A stretch of 64,000 bases of DNA, from positions 3,090,001 through 3,154,000 of the forward strand of contig NZ_JASJPW010000001.1 of assembly GCF_030052995.1 (NCBI RefSeq). Reading direction: 5' to 3'. Below are positions 37,757-47,249 of the stretch, in pieces (position 1 is the first letter of the stretch; every line of letters begins with the position of its first letter). Below the pieces are notes generated by a model. It saw only the letters and a program-made list of their open reading frames with translations. It searched no databases and had not been told where the DNA came from. The DNA is from Gemmobacter sp. 24YEA27 (lineage in GTDB: Bacteria; Pseudomonadota; Alphaproteobacteria; Rhodobacterales; Rhodobacteraceae). The position numbers were made by a program, and so were the translations under genes.

Positions 37757-38549
37757 GCGGGGCGTTTCCGTGATGGTGGTGATGATCATGCGGATGGTCG
37801 TGATCATGGCCGCAGTGATGATCCTGCGGCCCGTTATGATCATGATCGTGTTCATGGCGATAGAGCGCCAGTGCCCCATGGGTGCCCATGCCGAAAAGCG
37901 CGCGATATTCCGGCGCGGTCGAGACCACCTGCGGCGTGCCCTGGCAACAGATATGACCGTTGAGGCAGATCACCCGGTCGCTCGCCGCCATGACAACATG
38001 CAGATCATGGCTGACCATCAGGACGGCAGCACCGGTCCCGGCCCGCACCTCCTCGATCAGCCGGTAAAAAGCCGCCTCGCCCGGCTGGTCAAGGCCCTGG
38101 GTCGGTTCATCGAGAATGAGGAGCTGCGGGTTGGACAGCAGCGCCCGCGCCAGCAGTGCCCGCTGCATCTGCCCGCCCGACAGCGCGGCCATCTGCAAGC
38201 CCCCCTTGCCGTCCAGCCCGACCTGGGCCAGCGCGGCTGCGGCGCGCGCATCGGTCACACGCGCGGGCAGCGACAGAAAGCGCCGCAGGCTCAGCGGCAT
38301 CGTCCGCTCGATCACCAGCCGCTGCGGCACATAGCCGATCCGGAGCCCAGGCGCGCGGGTGATACTGCCCTTGCTCAGCGGCAGAATGCCAAGAAGCGCG
38401 CGCAGGAGCGTCGATTTCCCCGAACCGTTCGGGCCAAGAATGGTGACGATCTCGCCAGGCTCGACGCCAAGCGAAATGTCATGCAGCACCTCATCGCCGC
38501 CAAAACGGATGCAGATACCGGTCGCGCTGAGCAGACTGCCCGCACTCAC
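37749..38549 (-). CDS. znuC: Zinc ABC transporter ATP-binding protein ZnuC
   Basis: 266 aa from GTG 38549, which overlaps the zur stop (GTGA). Walker A is 'GPNGSGKST', the signature 'LSGGQMQR', Walker B 'LLILDEPTQGLD', with the His switch in 'MVSHDLHVV'. The last 35 residues are an unusual His/Asp-rich tail with HDHDH, HDHPHDHHHHH runs that probably binds Zn2+ and may sense or buffer cytoplasmic zinc. Energises ZnuB. Confidence 0.94.
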   Translation of the reverse strand: MSAGSLLSATGICIRFGGDEVLHDISLGVEPGEIVTILGPNGSGKSTLLRALLGILPLSKGSITRAPGLRIGYVPQRLVIERTMPLSLRRFLSLPARVTDARAAAALAQVGLDGKGGLQMAALSGGQMQRALLARALLSNPQLLILDEPTQGLDQPGEAAFYRLIEEVRAGTGAAVLMVSHDLHVVMAASDRVICLNGHICCQGTPQVVSTAPEYRALFGMGTHGALALYRHEHDHDHNGPQDHHCGHDHDHPHDHHHHHGNAPHV

Positions 38550-39064
38550 GCCGCCTGCTCCTGACAGCTGGGGCAAAGGCCGAGCGCCTCGACGGTCGAG
38601 CGTTCAACGCGAAAGCCAAGAAGGCCGGCCGCAGAGTCCAGCGCCTCGCGCACCGTCGCTGCCGGGGCCTCGGCCACCGTGTTGCAGAGGCGGCAAATCA
38701 GGAAAGCGGGCGCATGGGCCTCCCCGGGATGCATACAGGCGGTAAATGCGTTCAGACGCCGCACCCGATGAGCAAGCCCTTGTTCAACAAGGAATTCCAG
38801 CGCCCGGTACGCCACCGGCGGCTGATTGCCATAGCCCTCGGCCGCGAGACGCTTGAGCACATCATAGGCCCCCATGGCGCGATGTTCCTCAAGCAGGATC
38901 TCCAGAACCCGCCGCCGCACCGGCGTCAGCCGCGCACCACTGAGGGCAACCAGCCCATCGGCGCGTTCCAGCACATCCTGGGCGCAATGGGCATGATCAT
39001 GGCGGGCAAAGGCCGCAGCCGGCTCCTGGCAGGCCGGACAATCTGATGCGTGATCATGCGCCAT
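38546..39064 (-). CDS. zur: Zinc uptake regulator Zur (Fur family)
   Basis: 172 aa from ATG 39064. Winged-helix region 'LTPVRRRVLEILLEEHRAMGAYDVLKRL' and 'PPVAYRALEFLVEQGLAHRV', then the Fur dimerisation domain with Cys pairs CRLC and CPSC for structural zinc. The N-terminus carries an extra His/Cys-rich stretch (HDHASDCPACQE...HDHAHC). When zinc is plentiful it should repress both its own operon zur-znuC-znuB and the divergent znuA through the operator at 39080-39094. Overlapping stops and starts couple the three genes. Confidence 0.93.
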   Translation of the reverse strand: MAHDHASDCPACQEPAAAFARHDHAHCAQDVLERADGLVALSGARLTPVRRRVLEILLEEHRAMGAYDVLKRLAAEGYGNQPPVAYRALEFLVEQGLAHRVRRLNAFTACMHPGEAHAPAFLICRLCNTVAEAPAATVREALDSAAGLLGFRVERSTVEALGLCPSCQEQAA

Positions 39065-39079
39065 ATTGGCCCCTTGACG

Positions 39080-39094
39080 TGTTATGGTATTACA
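39080..39094. promoter_or_regulatory. Zur operator between zur and znuA
   Basis: TGTTATGGTATTACA is an imperfect palindrome agreeing at all but two fixed positions with the Zur core TGTTATA-N-TATAACA. TTGACG (39074-39079) just before it is a plausible -35 for znuA, with TACATA (39095-39100) as -10. The local A+T content is much higher than in the genes. One operator between divergent zinc genes would control both directions. Confidence 0.75.
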
Positions 39095-39133
39095 TACATA
39101 GATCATGCGCCTCTCAAGCGGAAGACCTGTCTC

Positions 39134-40177
39134 ATGCGTTATATCATATCGAACACCCTTTCCAGCGCCGCCATCCTGCTTGGCAGCGCCGCTCTCCTTC
39201 CTGCGGCCTTTGCCACCGCCGCCTTTGCCGAAGTGCCGAAAGTGGTGACCGATATCCCGCCGGTCCATGCGCTGGTCGCAGCGGTGATGGGGGATCTCGG
39301 CCAGCCCGATCTTCTGCTGGAACCCGGCGCGTCTGAACATCATTTCCAGCTCCGCCCCTCCCAGGCGCGCGCGCTCTCGGCGGCGGATCTGGTGGTGCTG
39401 ATCGGGCCGGAGCTGACGCCCTGGATTGAACAGCCGCTCGCGCTGCGGCCGTCCGGCGCGGCGGTGCTCGGCCTCCTCGCGGCAAAGGGCACGCATCTGC
39501 AGGACTATGGCACAGACGGCGATGCAGAGGGGCATGATCACGACCACGGCCACGATCATGAGCACAGCCATGAAGACGGACATGACCATGGCGAGGCCGC
39601 GGACGACGGTCACGACCATGGCCATGATCACTCCCATGAGGGAACCGACCCGCATGCCTGGCTCGATCCCGCAAATGGCCGGCTCTGGCTCGGGGTGATC
39701 GCGGCAGAACTGGGCCGGCTGGATCCGGAGAACGCAGTCGCCTATCAGGCCAATGCCGCCGCTGCCGCAGAGAAAATCACTGCCGCCGATACCGAGGCGC
39801 AGGCGCTGCTCGCCCCGGTCAAAGACCAGCCTTTCGTAAGCTTTCACGACGCCTGGGGCTATTTCACCGCGCATTACGGGCTCAGCTCTGCCGGCGCAAT
39901 TTCGCCGGGGGATGCCAGCACGCCAGGCGCGAAACATCTCACCGAACTGCGCGCGAAAGTCGCCGCCGGAGCGGTGGTCTGCCTTTTCCCCGAGGCCGGA
40001 CAGGACCCGGTCCTGGCGGAACGGGTGGCTGAAAACACCGGTGTCCGGATCGGCGCCGCGCTTGACCCCGTGGGGACCGCGATGGACCCGGGGCCGGACC
40101 TTTATACGCTGCTGCTGACATCGACCGCCCGGCAACTCGCCGAATGCCTGTCGGCAGGCCCCGTCGCGCAACCCTGA
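39134..40177 (+). CDS. znuA: Zinc-binding periplasmic protein ZnuA
   Basis: 347 aa from ATG 39134, with a signal peptide ending near 'ATAAFA'. Cluster A-I metal receptor: ligand His in 'DIPPVHALVAAVMG', His in 'GASEHHFQLRPS', and 'FHDAWGYF' in the second lobe. A long His/Asp/Glu-rich loop at about residues 132-170 (HDHDHGHDHEHSHEDGHDHG and more) is typical of ZnuA and gathers Zn2+. 'TDPHAWLDP' follows. It hands zinc to ZnuB and is divergently transcribed from zur-znuCB under the shared Zur site. Confidence 0.95.
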   Translation: MRYIISNTLSSAAILLGSAALLPAAFATAAFAEVPKVVTDIPPVHALVAAVMGDLGQPDLLLEPGASEHHFQLRPSQARALSAADLVVLIGPELTPWIEQPLALRPSGAAVLGLLAAKGTHLQDYGTDGDAEGHDHDHGHDHEHSHEDGHDHGEAADDGHDHGHDHSHEGTDPHAWLDPANGRLWLGVIAAELGRLDPENAVAYQANAAAAAEKITAADTEAQALLAPVKDQPFVSFHDAWGYFTAHYGLSSAGAISPGDASTPGAKHLTELRAKVAAGAVVCLFPEAGQDPVLAERVAENTGVRIGAALDPVGTAMDPGPDLYTLLLTSTARQLAECLSAGPVAQP

Positions 40178-40444
40178 TCAGCGGTTCTGAATCTGGCGCT
40201 TGCCCCCTGGTGCAGCTTTCGCAATGTCAGCCTTACCCACTGACGGACCCGTAGCGACATTGCGGCCGGGGCTGCACAGGAGCGCTTAACGGGGTATCGG
40301 GCTGATCATCCACGGCGGCATCACAGATCAGCTGATCGCGACGAAAGATGCGCCGCAACCAGGATGACCCACGCAGCAACCGCATCGGTCACCCGCCGGA
40401 ACCGGACCGCTCCAATAGGCGGCGGCCCGCTCTCACTGCAACAA
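40178..40444. other. znuA to pfkB gap without a supported gene
   Basis: About 270 bases between the convergent znuA and PfkB-family genes. No reading frame here looks protein-like. The only clear structure is the terminator at its right edge. Confidence 0.4.
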
Positions 40445-40468
40445 ACCGGGCGCAAGGATGCGCCCGGT
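40445..40468 (-). terminator. Terminator of the PfkB-family kinase gene
   Basis: A perfect 10 bp stem (ACCGGGCGCA with its complement) with a four-base loop starts 10 bases past the kinase stop. On the minus strand it is followed by TTTGTTG. Confidence 0.75.
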
Positions 40469-40478
40469 ATTCCTGTGA

Positions 40479-41468
40479 TCAGCCGGTCACCAGACCTGCG
40501 GCGCGGAACAGCCCCAGCACATCCGCCTCGGGGCGTGCGCCGAAATGGCCGATCACCTCGGCTGCGGCGACGCAGCCCATCCGGCCTGACACTTCGAGCG
40601 AGGCTCCGGTCGCGAGACCATAAAGGAAGCCCGCCGCGAACTGATCCCCTGCCCCGGTCGCGTCAACCGGCACCACGCGGGTGACCGGCACCACCACCTG
40701 CTCATCGCCCCGGATCAGGATCACTTCGGAGCCAGAGCGCGTGCAGACCACCAGCCCGGCATCCTGCGCCGCCTGTTCCAGCGCCGATGACAGATCGGTC
40801 TCGTAAAGCGAGGCCCATTCATGTTCATTGCCGATGACGTAATCGAGGTCTTTCACAAGCTTGCGGAAACTGTCGCGATGACGGTCGACGCAGAATGGGT
40901 CCGAAAGCGCGATCCCCGCCTTGCCGCCGCCCTGACGGGTGAGCTTTGCGGCGCGTTCAAAGGCCGCCTTGCCCTTGTCTTTGTCGTAAAGATAGCCCTC
41001 GAGGAACAGGATCCCGGCGCCACCGGCGACCGAATCCGACACATCTTCCGGCCCCAGTTCGGACGAGACCCCGAGATAGGTGTTCATCGAACGCTCGCCA
41101 TCGGGCGAGACGAAGATCATCGAACGCGAGGTCGGAAGCTCTGCGCCCGGCACCGGCGGGTTCACGAAATCGGTACCCTCATCCGCCATGCTTTGCGCGT
41201 AGAAGCGACCAAGGCCATCATCGCTGACCCGCCCGATAAAGCCCGTCGAAAGGCCAAGGCTGCCGAGACCCGCGATGGTATTCGCGACCGAGCCGCCCGG
41301 CGCCTCGCGACGGTTGTCCATCGCATCATAGAGAAACTCGCCCCGCTCGCGCTCGACCAGCTGCATGATGCCCTTTTCGATGCCGGTGCGCGTCAGAAAG
41401 CTGTCATCTGCGGTGGAGAGTACATCCACGATGGCATTTCCGATGCCTACGACCTGGTATTTCTTCAT
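40479..41468 (-). CDS. PfkB-family carbohydrate kinase, probable adenosine kinase
   Basis: 329 aa from ATG 41468. Ribokinase fold with 'GIGNAIVDVL' and 'APGGSVANTIAGLGSLG' at the N-terminus and the catalytic anion-hole motif 'PVDATGAGDQFAAGFLYG' near the end (catalytic Asp in GAGD). The N-terminal Asn-Ala-Ile-Val-Asp pattern resembles bacterial adenosine kinases; a fructose/ribose substrate cannot be ruled out. Its start overlaps the nth stop (ATGA), so the two are translated together although their roles differ. Confidence 0.88.
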   Translation of the reverse strand: MKKYQVVGIGNAIVDVLSTADDSFLTRTGIEKGIMQLVERERGEFLYDAMDNRREAPGGSVANTIAGLGSLGLSTGFIGRVSDDGLGRFYAQSMADEGTDFVNPPVPGAELPTSRSMIFVSPDGERSMNTYLGVSSELGPEDVSDSVAGGAGILFLEGYLYDKDKGKAAFERAAKLTRQGGGKAGIALSDPFCVDRHRDSFRKLVKDLDYVIGNEHEWASLYETDLSSALEQAAQDAGLVVCTRSGSEVILIRGDEQVVVPVTRVVPVDATGAGDQFAAGFLYGLATGASLEVSGRMGCVAAAEVIGHFGARPEADVLGLFRAAGLVTG

Positions 41469-42106
41469 GTCTTCTCCTCGAAAAGGCACCAGTCTCTGAT
41501 GGGGCAGATGCCGCATTTGGGGTTTCGCGCGACGCAGATATACCGCCCGTGCAGGATCAGCCAGTGATGCGCGTGTTGCTGGAATTCGGCGGGGACATTG
41601 TCTTCGATGGCGCGCTCGACGGCGGTCTCGTCGCGGCCCGGACAGATGCCGCTGCGGTTGCCGATGCGGAAAATATGGGTGTCGACGGCCTGGGCCGGAA
41701 TGCGGAACCACATATTCAGCACGACATTGGCGGTCTTCCGGCCGACCCCGGGCAACGTCACCAGCGCCGCGCGCGAGGACGGCACTTCGCCGCCATATTC
41801 ATCGATCAGGCGCTGGCTGAGTTTGATGACGTTTTTCGCCTTGTTGCGATAAAGGCCAATGGTCCTGATATGGTCGATCAGGCGCTCTTCGCCAAGCGCG
41901 AGCATCTTTTCCGGCGTATCGGCGATCTGGAACAGCTCGCGCGTCGCGCGATTCACGCCCTTGTCGGTGGCCTGGGCAGACAACGCCACCGCCACCAGCA
42001 GCGTGAAGGCGTTGGTGTGATCAAGCTCGCCCTTCGGCTCGGCTTCGGTTTCCCGAAAGCGGGTGAAGACGGCGTGCATCGCATTATAATCGAGCTGGCG
42101 TATCAT
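41465..42106 (-). CDS. nth: Endonuclease III
   Basis: 213 aa from ATG 42106, matching the usual 211 aa; an ATG 12 codons upstream is less likely. Bifunctional glycosylase/AP lyase that removes oxidised pyrimidines. Helix-hairpin-helix 'LPGVGRKTANVVLN' carries the catalytic Lys in 'GRKTAN', and the catalytic Asp is in 'VDTHIFRIGNR'. The [4Fe-4S] cluster has the exact C-X6-C-X2-C-X5-C spacing in 'CVARNPKCGICPIRDWC'. First gene of a two-gene operon. Confidence 0.96.
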   Translation of the reverse strand: MIRQLDYNAMHAVFTRFRETEAEPKGELDHTNAFTLLVAVALSAQATDKGVNRATRELFQIADTPEKMLALGEERLIDHIRTIGLYRNKAKNVIKLSQRLIDEYGGEVPSSRAALVTLPGVGRKTANVVLNMWFRIPAQAVDTHIFRIGNRSGICPGRDETAVERAIEDNVPAEFQQHAHHWLILHGRYICVARNPKCGICPIRDWCLFEEKT

Positions 42107-42394
42107 GGCAGGGCTTTGCCATGGCGGGAGGGCGGGAAACAAGCGTTTTGCGCCGTTTGCAGCGGGAATAGCCTCTGGCCAATGACGGATGCCTCCGGCG
42201 AGGGCGCCTTGATCAGGGGAAACAATCGATCACGACTGCTGTTCAGAAAGCCACAGCACATGGACCGATCGGCACAGAGCCGCGCATGGGACAGGTCAGC
42301 GTCACCCCACTGTCACCTATCCCGTCAAGGTGATATAGGATAAGGCAAGCCCGGCCTTTTGCGGGCCACACCTCTGTCAGACAAGAGCAGCACT

Positions 42395-43045
42395 ATGACC
42401 AGGATTTCTATTCTTCTTGCATCGGTTTGCGCCATCGGCCTGTCGGGCTGCGTTGATCCGAATGCCTATCCGGACAATCCCAATGCCCGCTCGCAACAGG
42501 GCGCGATCATGGGCGGTCTGGTCGGCGCGGCTGCGGGCGCCAGCTCGGGCGGCAAGGGCAGCCTTGGCAAGGCGGCCGTGGGCGGCGTGATCGGCGCAAT
42601 CGCGGGCGGCGCCATCGGGGCGACGCTGGATCAGCAGGCGGCCGAGCTGCGCTCGCAGATGTCGCCGGGCGTCAATGTCACCAATCATGGCGATTACCTG
42701 CTGGTGAACATGCCGCAGGATCTGCTGTTCGCAACCGACAGCGCCACGCTTTCGGGCTCGCTGCAAGGCGATCTGCGCGCCGTCGCGCAAAGCCTGACGC
42801 GCTATCCGAACAGCCAGGTCCAGATCATCGGCCATACCGATTCGACCGGGGCTGCAGCCTATAACCTCGACCTGTCGCAGCGCCGCGCCAACTCGGTTGC
42901 GACCGTTCTGCGCAACAATGGCGTGCCGGCGGGCCGGATCTCGGCAATTGGCCGGGGCGAAGATGTGCCGGTGGCCTCGAACCAGACCGCCGATGGTCGT
43001 GCAAAGAACCGCCGCGTCGAAATCTATATCCGCCCGACCAACTGA
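42395..43045 (+). CDS. OmpA-family lipoprotein with glycine zipper
   Basis: 216 aa from ATG 42395. Lipoprotein signal ending LSGC, then a Gly-rich zipper segment (MGGLVGAAAGASSGGKGSLG and VIGAIAGGAIGATL) that can insert in or lie along the outer membrane. The C-terminal OmpA domain has the peptidoglycan-binding 'IIGHTDSTGAAAYNLDLSQRR' and 'GRGEDVPVASNQTADGRAKN'. It resembles the YiaD family and tethers the outer membrane to the wall. It is monocistronic and ends at a strong terminator. Confidence 0.92.
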   Translation: MTRISILLASVCAIGLSGCVDPNAYPDNPNARSQQGAIMGGLVGAAAGASSGGKGSLGKAAVGGVIGAIAGGAIGATLDQQAAELRSQMSPGVNVTNHGDYLLVNMPQDLLFATDSATLSGSLQGDLRAVAQSLTRYPNSQVQIIGHTDSTGAAAYNLDLSQRRANSVATVLRNNGVPAGRISAIGRGEDVPVASNQTADGRAKNRRVEIYIRPTN

Positions 43046-43064
43046 GCCGGCGGAAAGAATGCAG

Positions 43065-43094
43065 AAGGGCCGGGATTACCCGGCCCTTTTTTTT
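43065..43094 (+). terminator. Strong intrinsic terminator
   Basis: Perfect 10 bp stem (AAGGGCCGGG and complement), loop ATTA, then eight T, 19 bases after the OmpA-family stop. Confidence 0.95.
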
Positions 43095-43135
43095 CGGGTG
43101 TCCTGAAGGTTTTTCCCGCTCTGCTATCTGCCGGA

Positions 43136-43493
43136 TCAGCCCGGGATGTTTGCGACCGGCGTGTTCTGGCTGAAGAGACTGACCCAGCCCCCGTACTGCC
43201 GGCGCCAGAGCGAACTGACATAGTAAGCCTCATCGCGCGTTGCGCCCGTGCGGCGAAAATCGGCGCGACAGGCCAGGAGCGCGAGCGGCGTAGCTTCTTC
43301 CAGTCCCGGTGCAACGGTGCCGGGAGGCACCTTGCCAGACGCATCCGAGTCACGCGGGTTCAGGTCATGCAGACCGATACGGCCCAGGCGCATCACGCGC
43401 CGCCCCATCTGCTGTGACATCTCCCGTGACCAGCGCCTGCCAGACCCCTGTCTCGGCCGCTGTCGTCAGCTCGGCGAGCAGATCAGTTGCCAC
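43136..43493 (-). CDS. NTF2-like (DUF4440-type) small protein, frameshifted
   Basis: Two overlapping frames give one plausible protein. GTG 43493 opens 'VATDLLAELTTAAETGVWQALVTGD', a typical DUF4440/SnoaL helix. The other frame supplies the end, 'LALLACRADFRR' and 'YYVSSLWRRQYGGWVSLFSQNTP', the usual beta strands of the fold. The switch (one extra or two missing bases) must lie between about 43370 and 43420. The middle does not align clearly, so an internal deletion is possible. The start overlaps the AsmA stop by eleven bases. No catalytic role can be assigned. Confidence 0.45.
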
Positions 43494-45510
43494 CAAGGAT
43501 CCCTTCCAGAAGCCGCCCCGCCTCCTGTGACACCGCCTCGCGGGCGCGACGTTTGGCGGCCTCCTGCAGGCTTTCCTCTGCGGCGGCCTCGATCCCAAGC
43601 TCGGATTTCAGCTTTGCCTCCAGCTCGGCTTTCGCCCGCGCTTCTGCCTCTTTCGCCTCGGCCTTCAGCCGTTCCTCGGCGGCCTTTGCCTCGGCCTCCA
43701 TCTTTTCACGGGCGATGGCCTCGAGATCCAGGCGGTAAGTGGGATCGGCCCAGGAACCGGTGATCCGCAAGGGCACCATTACGCCGCCGGTGCCCTCACC
43801 GTCTCCCGGGAAGGCGGTCGGGCGCAGCCGCATGTCGAGATCGCGGTCCCCCAGCCCGATGCGCCCGCGCCGCTTGCGGTCAGGTAGGGGGCGACGAGGC
43901 TCAGGTCGCTGGTGGTGAGGTTGCCGTCCAGAATGGTGAATGTGCCGGCGATCCCGTCGAAAATCGTCTTCTGCCCCTCGCCAACATAAGAGGTGTCGAG
44001 ACGGCGCAGCATACCCGCGATGTCGAGACCCCGAACTTCCCCCTTGCCCAGTGTCAGGCTGCCATCACCTTTCAGGCTGCGCATGATCTCGTCGATGGAA
44101 TTGCCGACGCCGAGGAATTTCAGATTGAGGCTCGCCTTGGTAATCATCCGGTCCCAGCCGGCAAGGTCCTGCATCAAAGGCGCTACATCGAGACCTACAA
44201 GCGAAAGATTGCCCCGACCGACAGACCGCCCCGCCCGTTGACGACGAATTCCCCGCTGACGGCGCCGCCATAGGCGGCAAGCTGGCGCAGATCGAACACC
44301 GCGCGCGCGCGGTCAATGGTCAGCATAAACCTGGTTTCGCCGAATTTCACCACGCCCAGATCAACCGAATTGGCGGCAAGGCTGATATTGGCGTCGACGA
44401 GACCAAGCGCCGAGACGTCGATATGATCCCTGGGCCAGCCCGGCGCCTTCATGCCCCCGGCTGCGCCGCCGCCGGGTGCGGTTCTGTCACCGCCGCCCGA
44501 GAGGCCAGCGAACTCAAGCGCATCTGCGCGCAGATTGCCCGAAATTTTCGGACGCGCCTCGCCCTGGCTCAGATCAAGATCGCGGCGAGGATCGCCCGGC
44601 GATCAAGATAGAGCGCGCCTTTTTCATCCAGCACCACCTGGCCGGTCACGGAAAGCCTGTCGGCGCCAAAGCCCGCAGGAGGGGCCGAGACCGCCGTTCC
44701 GAACGCCGCCCCGAGGGCGGGGATATCGGAAAGACTGGCAGTCAGCGCGCCCTCGGCCGCCCGGGGCGCCCAGCCGCCGCGCCCGACAAAGCCGATCCGG
44801 TTCTGACCGATGGTCAGATCAAGCGTCAGCGGCACCACCCGCCCATCGGCAAAGGCGGAAAACACCCCGCCTTCGGCGCTGATCGACAGGGGCTGACCAG
44901 AGGCGACCGCGCGCGCGGTCAGGGTGAAGGGCCCGGTGAAGTCAGGGATGGAAAACTCGGCATCAACCCCGTCCAGCACCAGATCCTGGCCCGTGCCATG
45001 GTCGATGTAACGCAGCGTCGCACCGGAGATGAGGCCGCGTTCCAGCGTGAAGGCGGTCGGGCCAGCGGGCGCCGTAATGGCGGGTGCGGTATCCCCGGCC
45101 CCGTCTGTTATGGCGACTGGCTCGGGCTGAAATTCCCAGTTGGCCTCGCCGCTTTTGCTGCGCTCAAGTTGCAGTCGCGGACGTTGCCATGCGATCCCGA
45201 GGATTTTCACATCGCCCCCGAGGAGCGCCGAGGCACTGAGTTCGATCGTCACACTGTCCGCCGCAAAGAGCGGCACTGTGCTGTCGGACCAGGCGGCATT
45301 GGCGATGGTGACCGGGCCGGTTTTGATGCCCAGAACCGGCCAGAACCGGGGCGAGACCTCGCCCTCGATCTGCAGGGCGCGGCCGGTGGCCTTTTCGAAC
45401 TGATCCGCCGCCAGCCGGGCGATCCGATCCGCCGGGATCATCATGACCCCGACCACCAGGATCAGCACGAGGACCGCCAGACCCGCAAGCGCCCGCCAAA
45501 CCCACCGCAT
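43483..45510 (-). CDS. AsmA-family protein, three frameshifts
   Basis: About 676 aa when repaired. N-terminal anchor 'ALAGLAVLVLILVVGVMMIP', then the AsmA start 'RIARLAADQFEKATGRALQI'. AsmA-like proteins are periplasmic, membrane-anchored bridges of beta repeats involved in lipid transport to the outer membrane. The frame breaks at about 44574-44590, at the C run 44212-44215 and at 43864-43866; each is repaired by one added base, giving 'LDLSQGEARPKISG', 'SVGGNLSLVGLDVAPLMQD' and 'GRIGLGDRDLDMRL'. The end is a long charged coiled coil rich in Ala/Glu/Lys (about 43510-43700), as is common in the family. Confidence 0.82.
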
Positions 45511-45762
45511 CGCCGTCTCCAGTCTTTTATTATGCTCTGGTAACGAGTTTAGGAGCGGAGCGGTTCCCCGGGCAAGGAGCGCTGCATGATGCAGCACGGC
45601 TCTGGCATCAAATTGCCGGGAGCGCGGGCTGTGTTGCGGCCCTGACCGGGGCGCAGGAACCTCCGGCGGGAGTATTTTTTCAAGAGGAATTGGGCATACC
45701 CCCAGGCGTGAGGCGTTCATGCCCCCTATCCAGGGGGGCGGGAATGGCCTATAGGCGCGCGC

Positions 45763-47124
45763 ATGTCGCAAAATCCTCCGCTCCTCCGCCCTGACCTTGC
45801 CCGTGCAACCGTCCCCGAAATGGCGCGCCGTGAGGGGCAGCCGACAATTGGCATGGTCTCGCTCGGATGTCCCAAAGCGCTGGTCGACAGCGAGCGGATC
45901 CTGACGCGGCTCCGGGCCGAGGGCTATGCGATCTCGCCTGACTATAAAGGCGCCGATGCGGTGATCGTGAACACCTGCGGGTTTCTGGATTCCGCGAAGG
46001 CCGAAAGCCTGGATGCGATTGGCGAAGCCCTGCGCGAGAATGGCCGGGTGATCGTCACCGGCTGTCTGGGGGCCGAGCCCGAATATATCACCGGCGCGCA
46101 TCCGAAGGTGATGGCGGTGACCGGCCCGCATCAATATGAACAGGTGCTGGATGCGGTGCATGGTGTGGTGCCGCCCTCGCCCGATCCCTTTATTGATCTT
46201 TTGCCGGCCTCAGGCATCCGCCTCACGCCGCGGCACTTCTCTTATCTCAAGATTTCAGAGGGTTGCGACCATAAGTGCAAGTTCTGCATCATCCCCGATA
46301 TGCGCGGGAAGCTGCAGTCACGCCCGGCAAAGGCGGTCTTGCGCGAGGCGGAAAAGCTGGTCGAGGCGGGCGTGAAAGAGCTTCTGGTCATCAGCCAGGA
46401 CACCTCGGCCTATGGCACCGACTGGAAAGGCCGCGACGAGAAATTCCCGATCCTGAGCCTTGCGCGCGATCTCGGCGCGCTCGGCGCCTGGGTCCGGATG
46501 CATTACGTCTATCCCTATCCGCATGTACGCGAGCTGATCCCTGCCATGGCAGAAGGGCTGATCCTGCCCTATCTCGACATCCCCTTCCAGCACGCGCATC
46601 CCGAGGTCCTGAAGCGCATGGCGCGGCCCGCGGCGGCCTCGCGGACGCTCGACGAGATTGCCGCCTGGCGCGCCGCCTGCCCCGATATCGTGCTGCGCTC
46701 GACCTTTATCGTCGGCTATCCCGGCGAGACCGAAGCAGAGTTCCAGACGCTGCTCGACTGGCTGGATGAGGCGCAGCTCGACCGGGTCGGCGCGTTTAAA
46801 TACGAGAATGTGAGCGGTGCGCGATCAAACAGCCTGCCCGATCATGTGCCGGAAGAGGTGAAGGAAGAGCGGTTCGCCCGCTTTATGGAAAAAGCCCAGG
46901 CGATTTCCGAGGCGAAGCTGGCAGCGAAAATTGGCAGCCGGATCGAGGTGATCGTCGACGAGGTGGACGCCGATGGCGCCACCTGCCGCACCAGAGCAGA
47001 TGCGCCCGAGATCGACGGCAATCTCTTTATCGACGAGGAGTTCGAGGGGCTTACGCCCGGCGATATCGTCACGGTCGAGGTGGACGAAGCCGGGGAATAT
47101 GACCTCTGGGGCCGGCTGGTCTGA
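45763..47124 (+). CDS. rimO: Ribosomal protein S12 methylthiotransferase RimO
   Basis: Radical-SAM enzyme that methylthiolates the conserved Asp of ribosomal protein S12. 453 aa. N-terminal UPF0004 domain with Cys in '[12 protein letters not shown]', 'NTCGFLDSA' and 'GCLGAEP' binding the auxiliary cluster. Radical-SAM Cys at 168, 172 and 175 in 'GCDHKCKFC'. C-terminal TRAM domain from about 385. The '[10 protein letters not shown]' signature separates RimO from MiaB. Upstream, at about 45660-45690, is a hairpin-like 'CCGGCGGGAG-TATTTTTT' stretch related to dispersed elements of this genome. Confidence 0.96.
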   Translation: MSQNPPLLRPDLARATVPEMARREGQPTIGMVSLGCPKALVDSERILTRLRAEGYAISPDYKGADAVIVNTCGFLDSAKAESLDAIGEALRENGRVIVTGCLGAEPEYITGAHPKVMAVTGPHQYEQVLDAVHGVVPPSPDPFIDLLPASGIRLTPRHFSYLKISEGCDHKCKFCIIPDMRGKLQSRPAKAVLREAEKLVEAGVKELLVISQDTSAYGTDWKGRDEKFPILSLARDLGALGAWVRMHYVYPYPHVRELIPAMAEGLILPYLDIPFQHAHPEVLKRMARPAAASRTLDEIAAWRAACPDIVLRSTFIVGYPGETEAEFQTLLDWLDEAQLDRVGAFKYENVSGARSNSLPDHVPEEVKEERFARFMEKAQAISEAKLAAKIGSRIEVIVDEVDADGATCRTRADAPEIDGNLFIDEEFEGLTPGDIVTVEVDEAGEYDLWGRLV

Positions 47125-47249
47125 ACCGCCCCCTCCTCTGAGCCGCCCGCTCTGAGACGGCGTCGCGGCGAGACCGGTTTCGGCACCGCTACGCCGTTTT
47201 CGCGCCATCTTCTTTTGCCAAAGAGAGCCCCGATTACGGAGGATCTCTT

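Noticed and set aside
38546..40171. A 541-codon minus-strand protein ending in Zur
   Set aside because: The upstream part is antisense to znuA and crosses the Zur operator; Zur starts at 39064.
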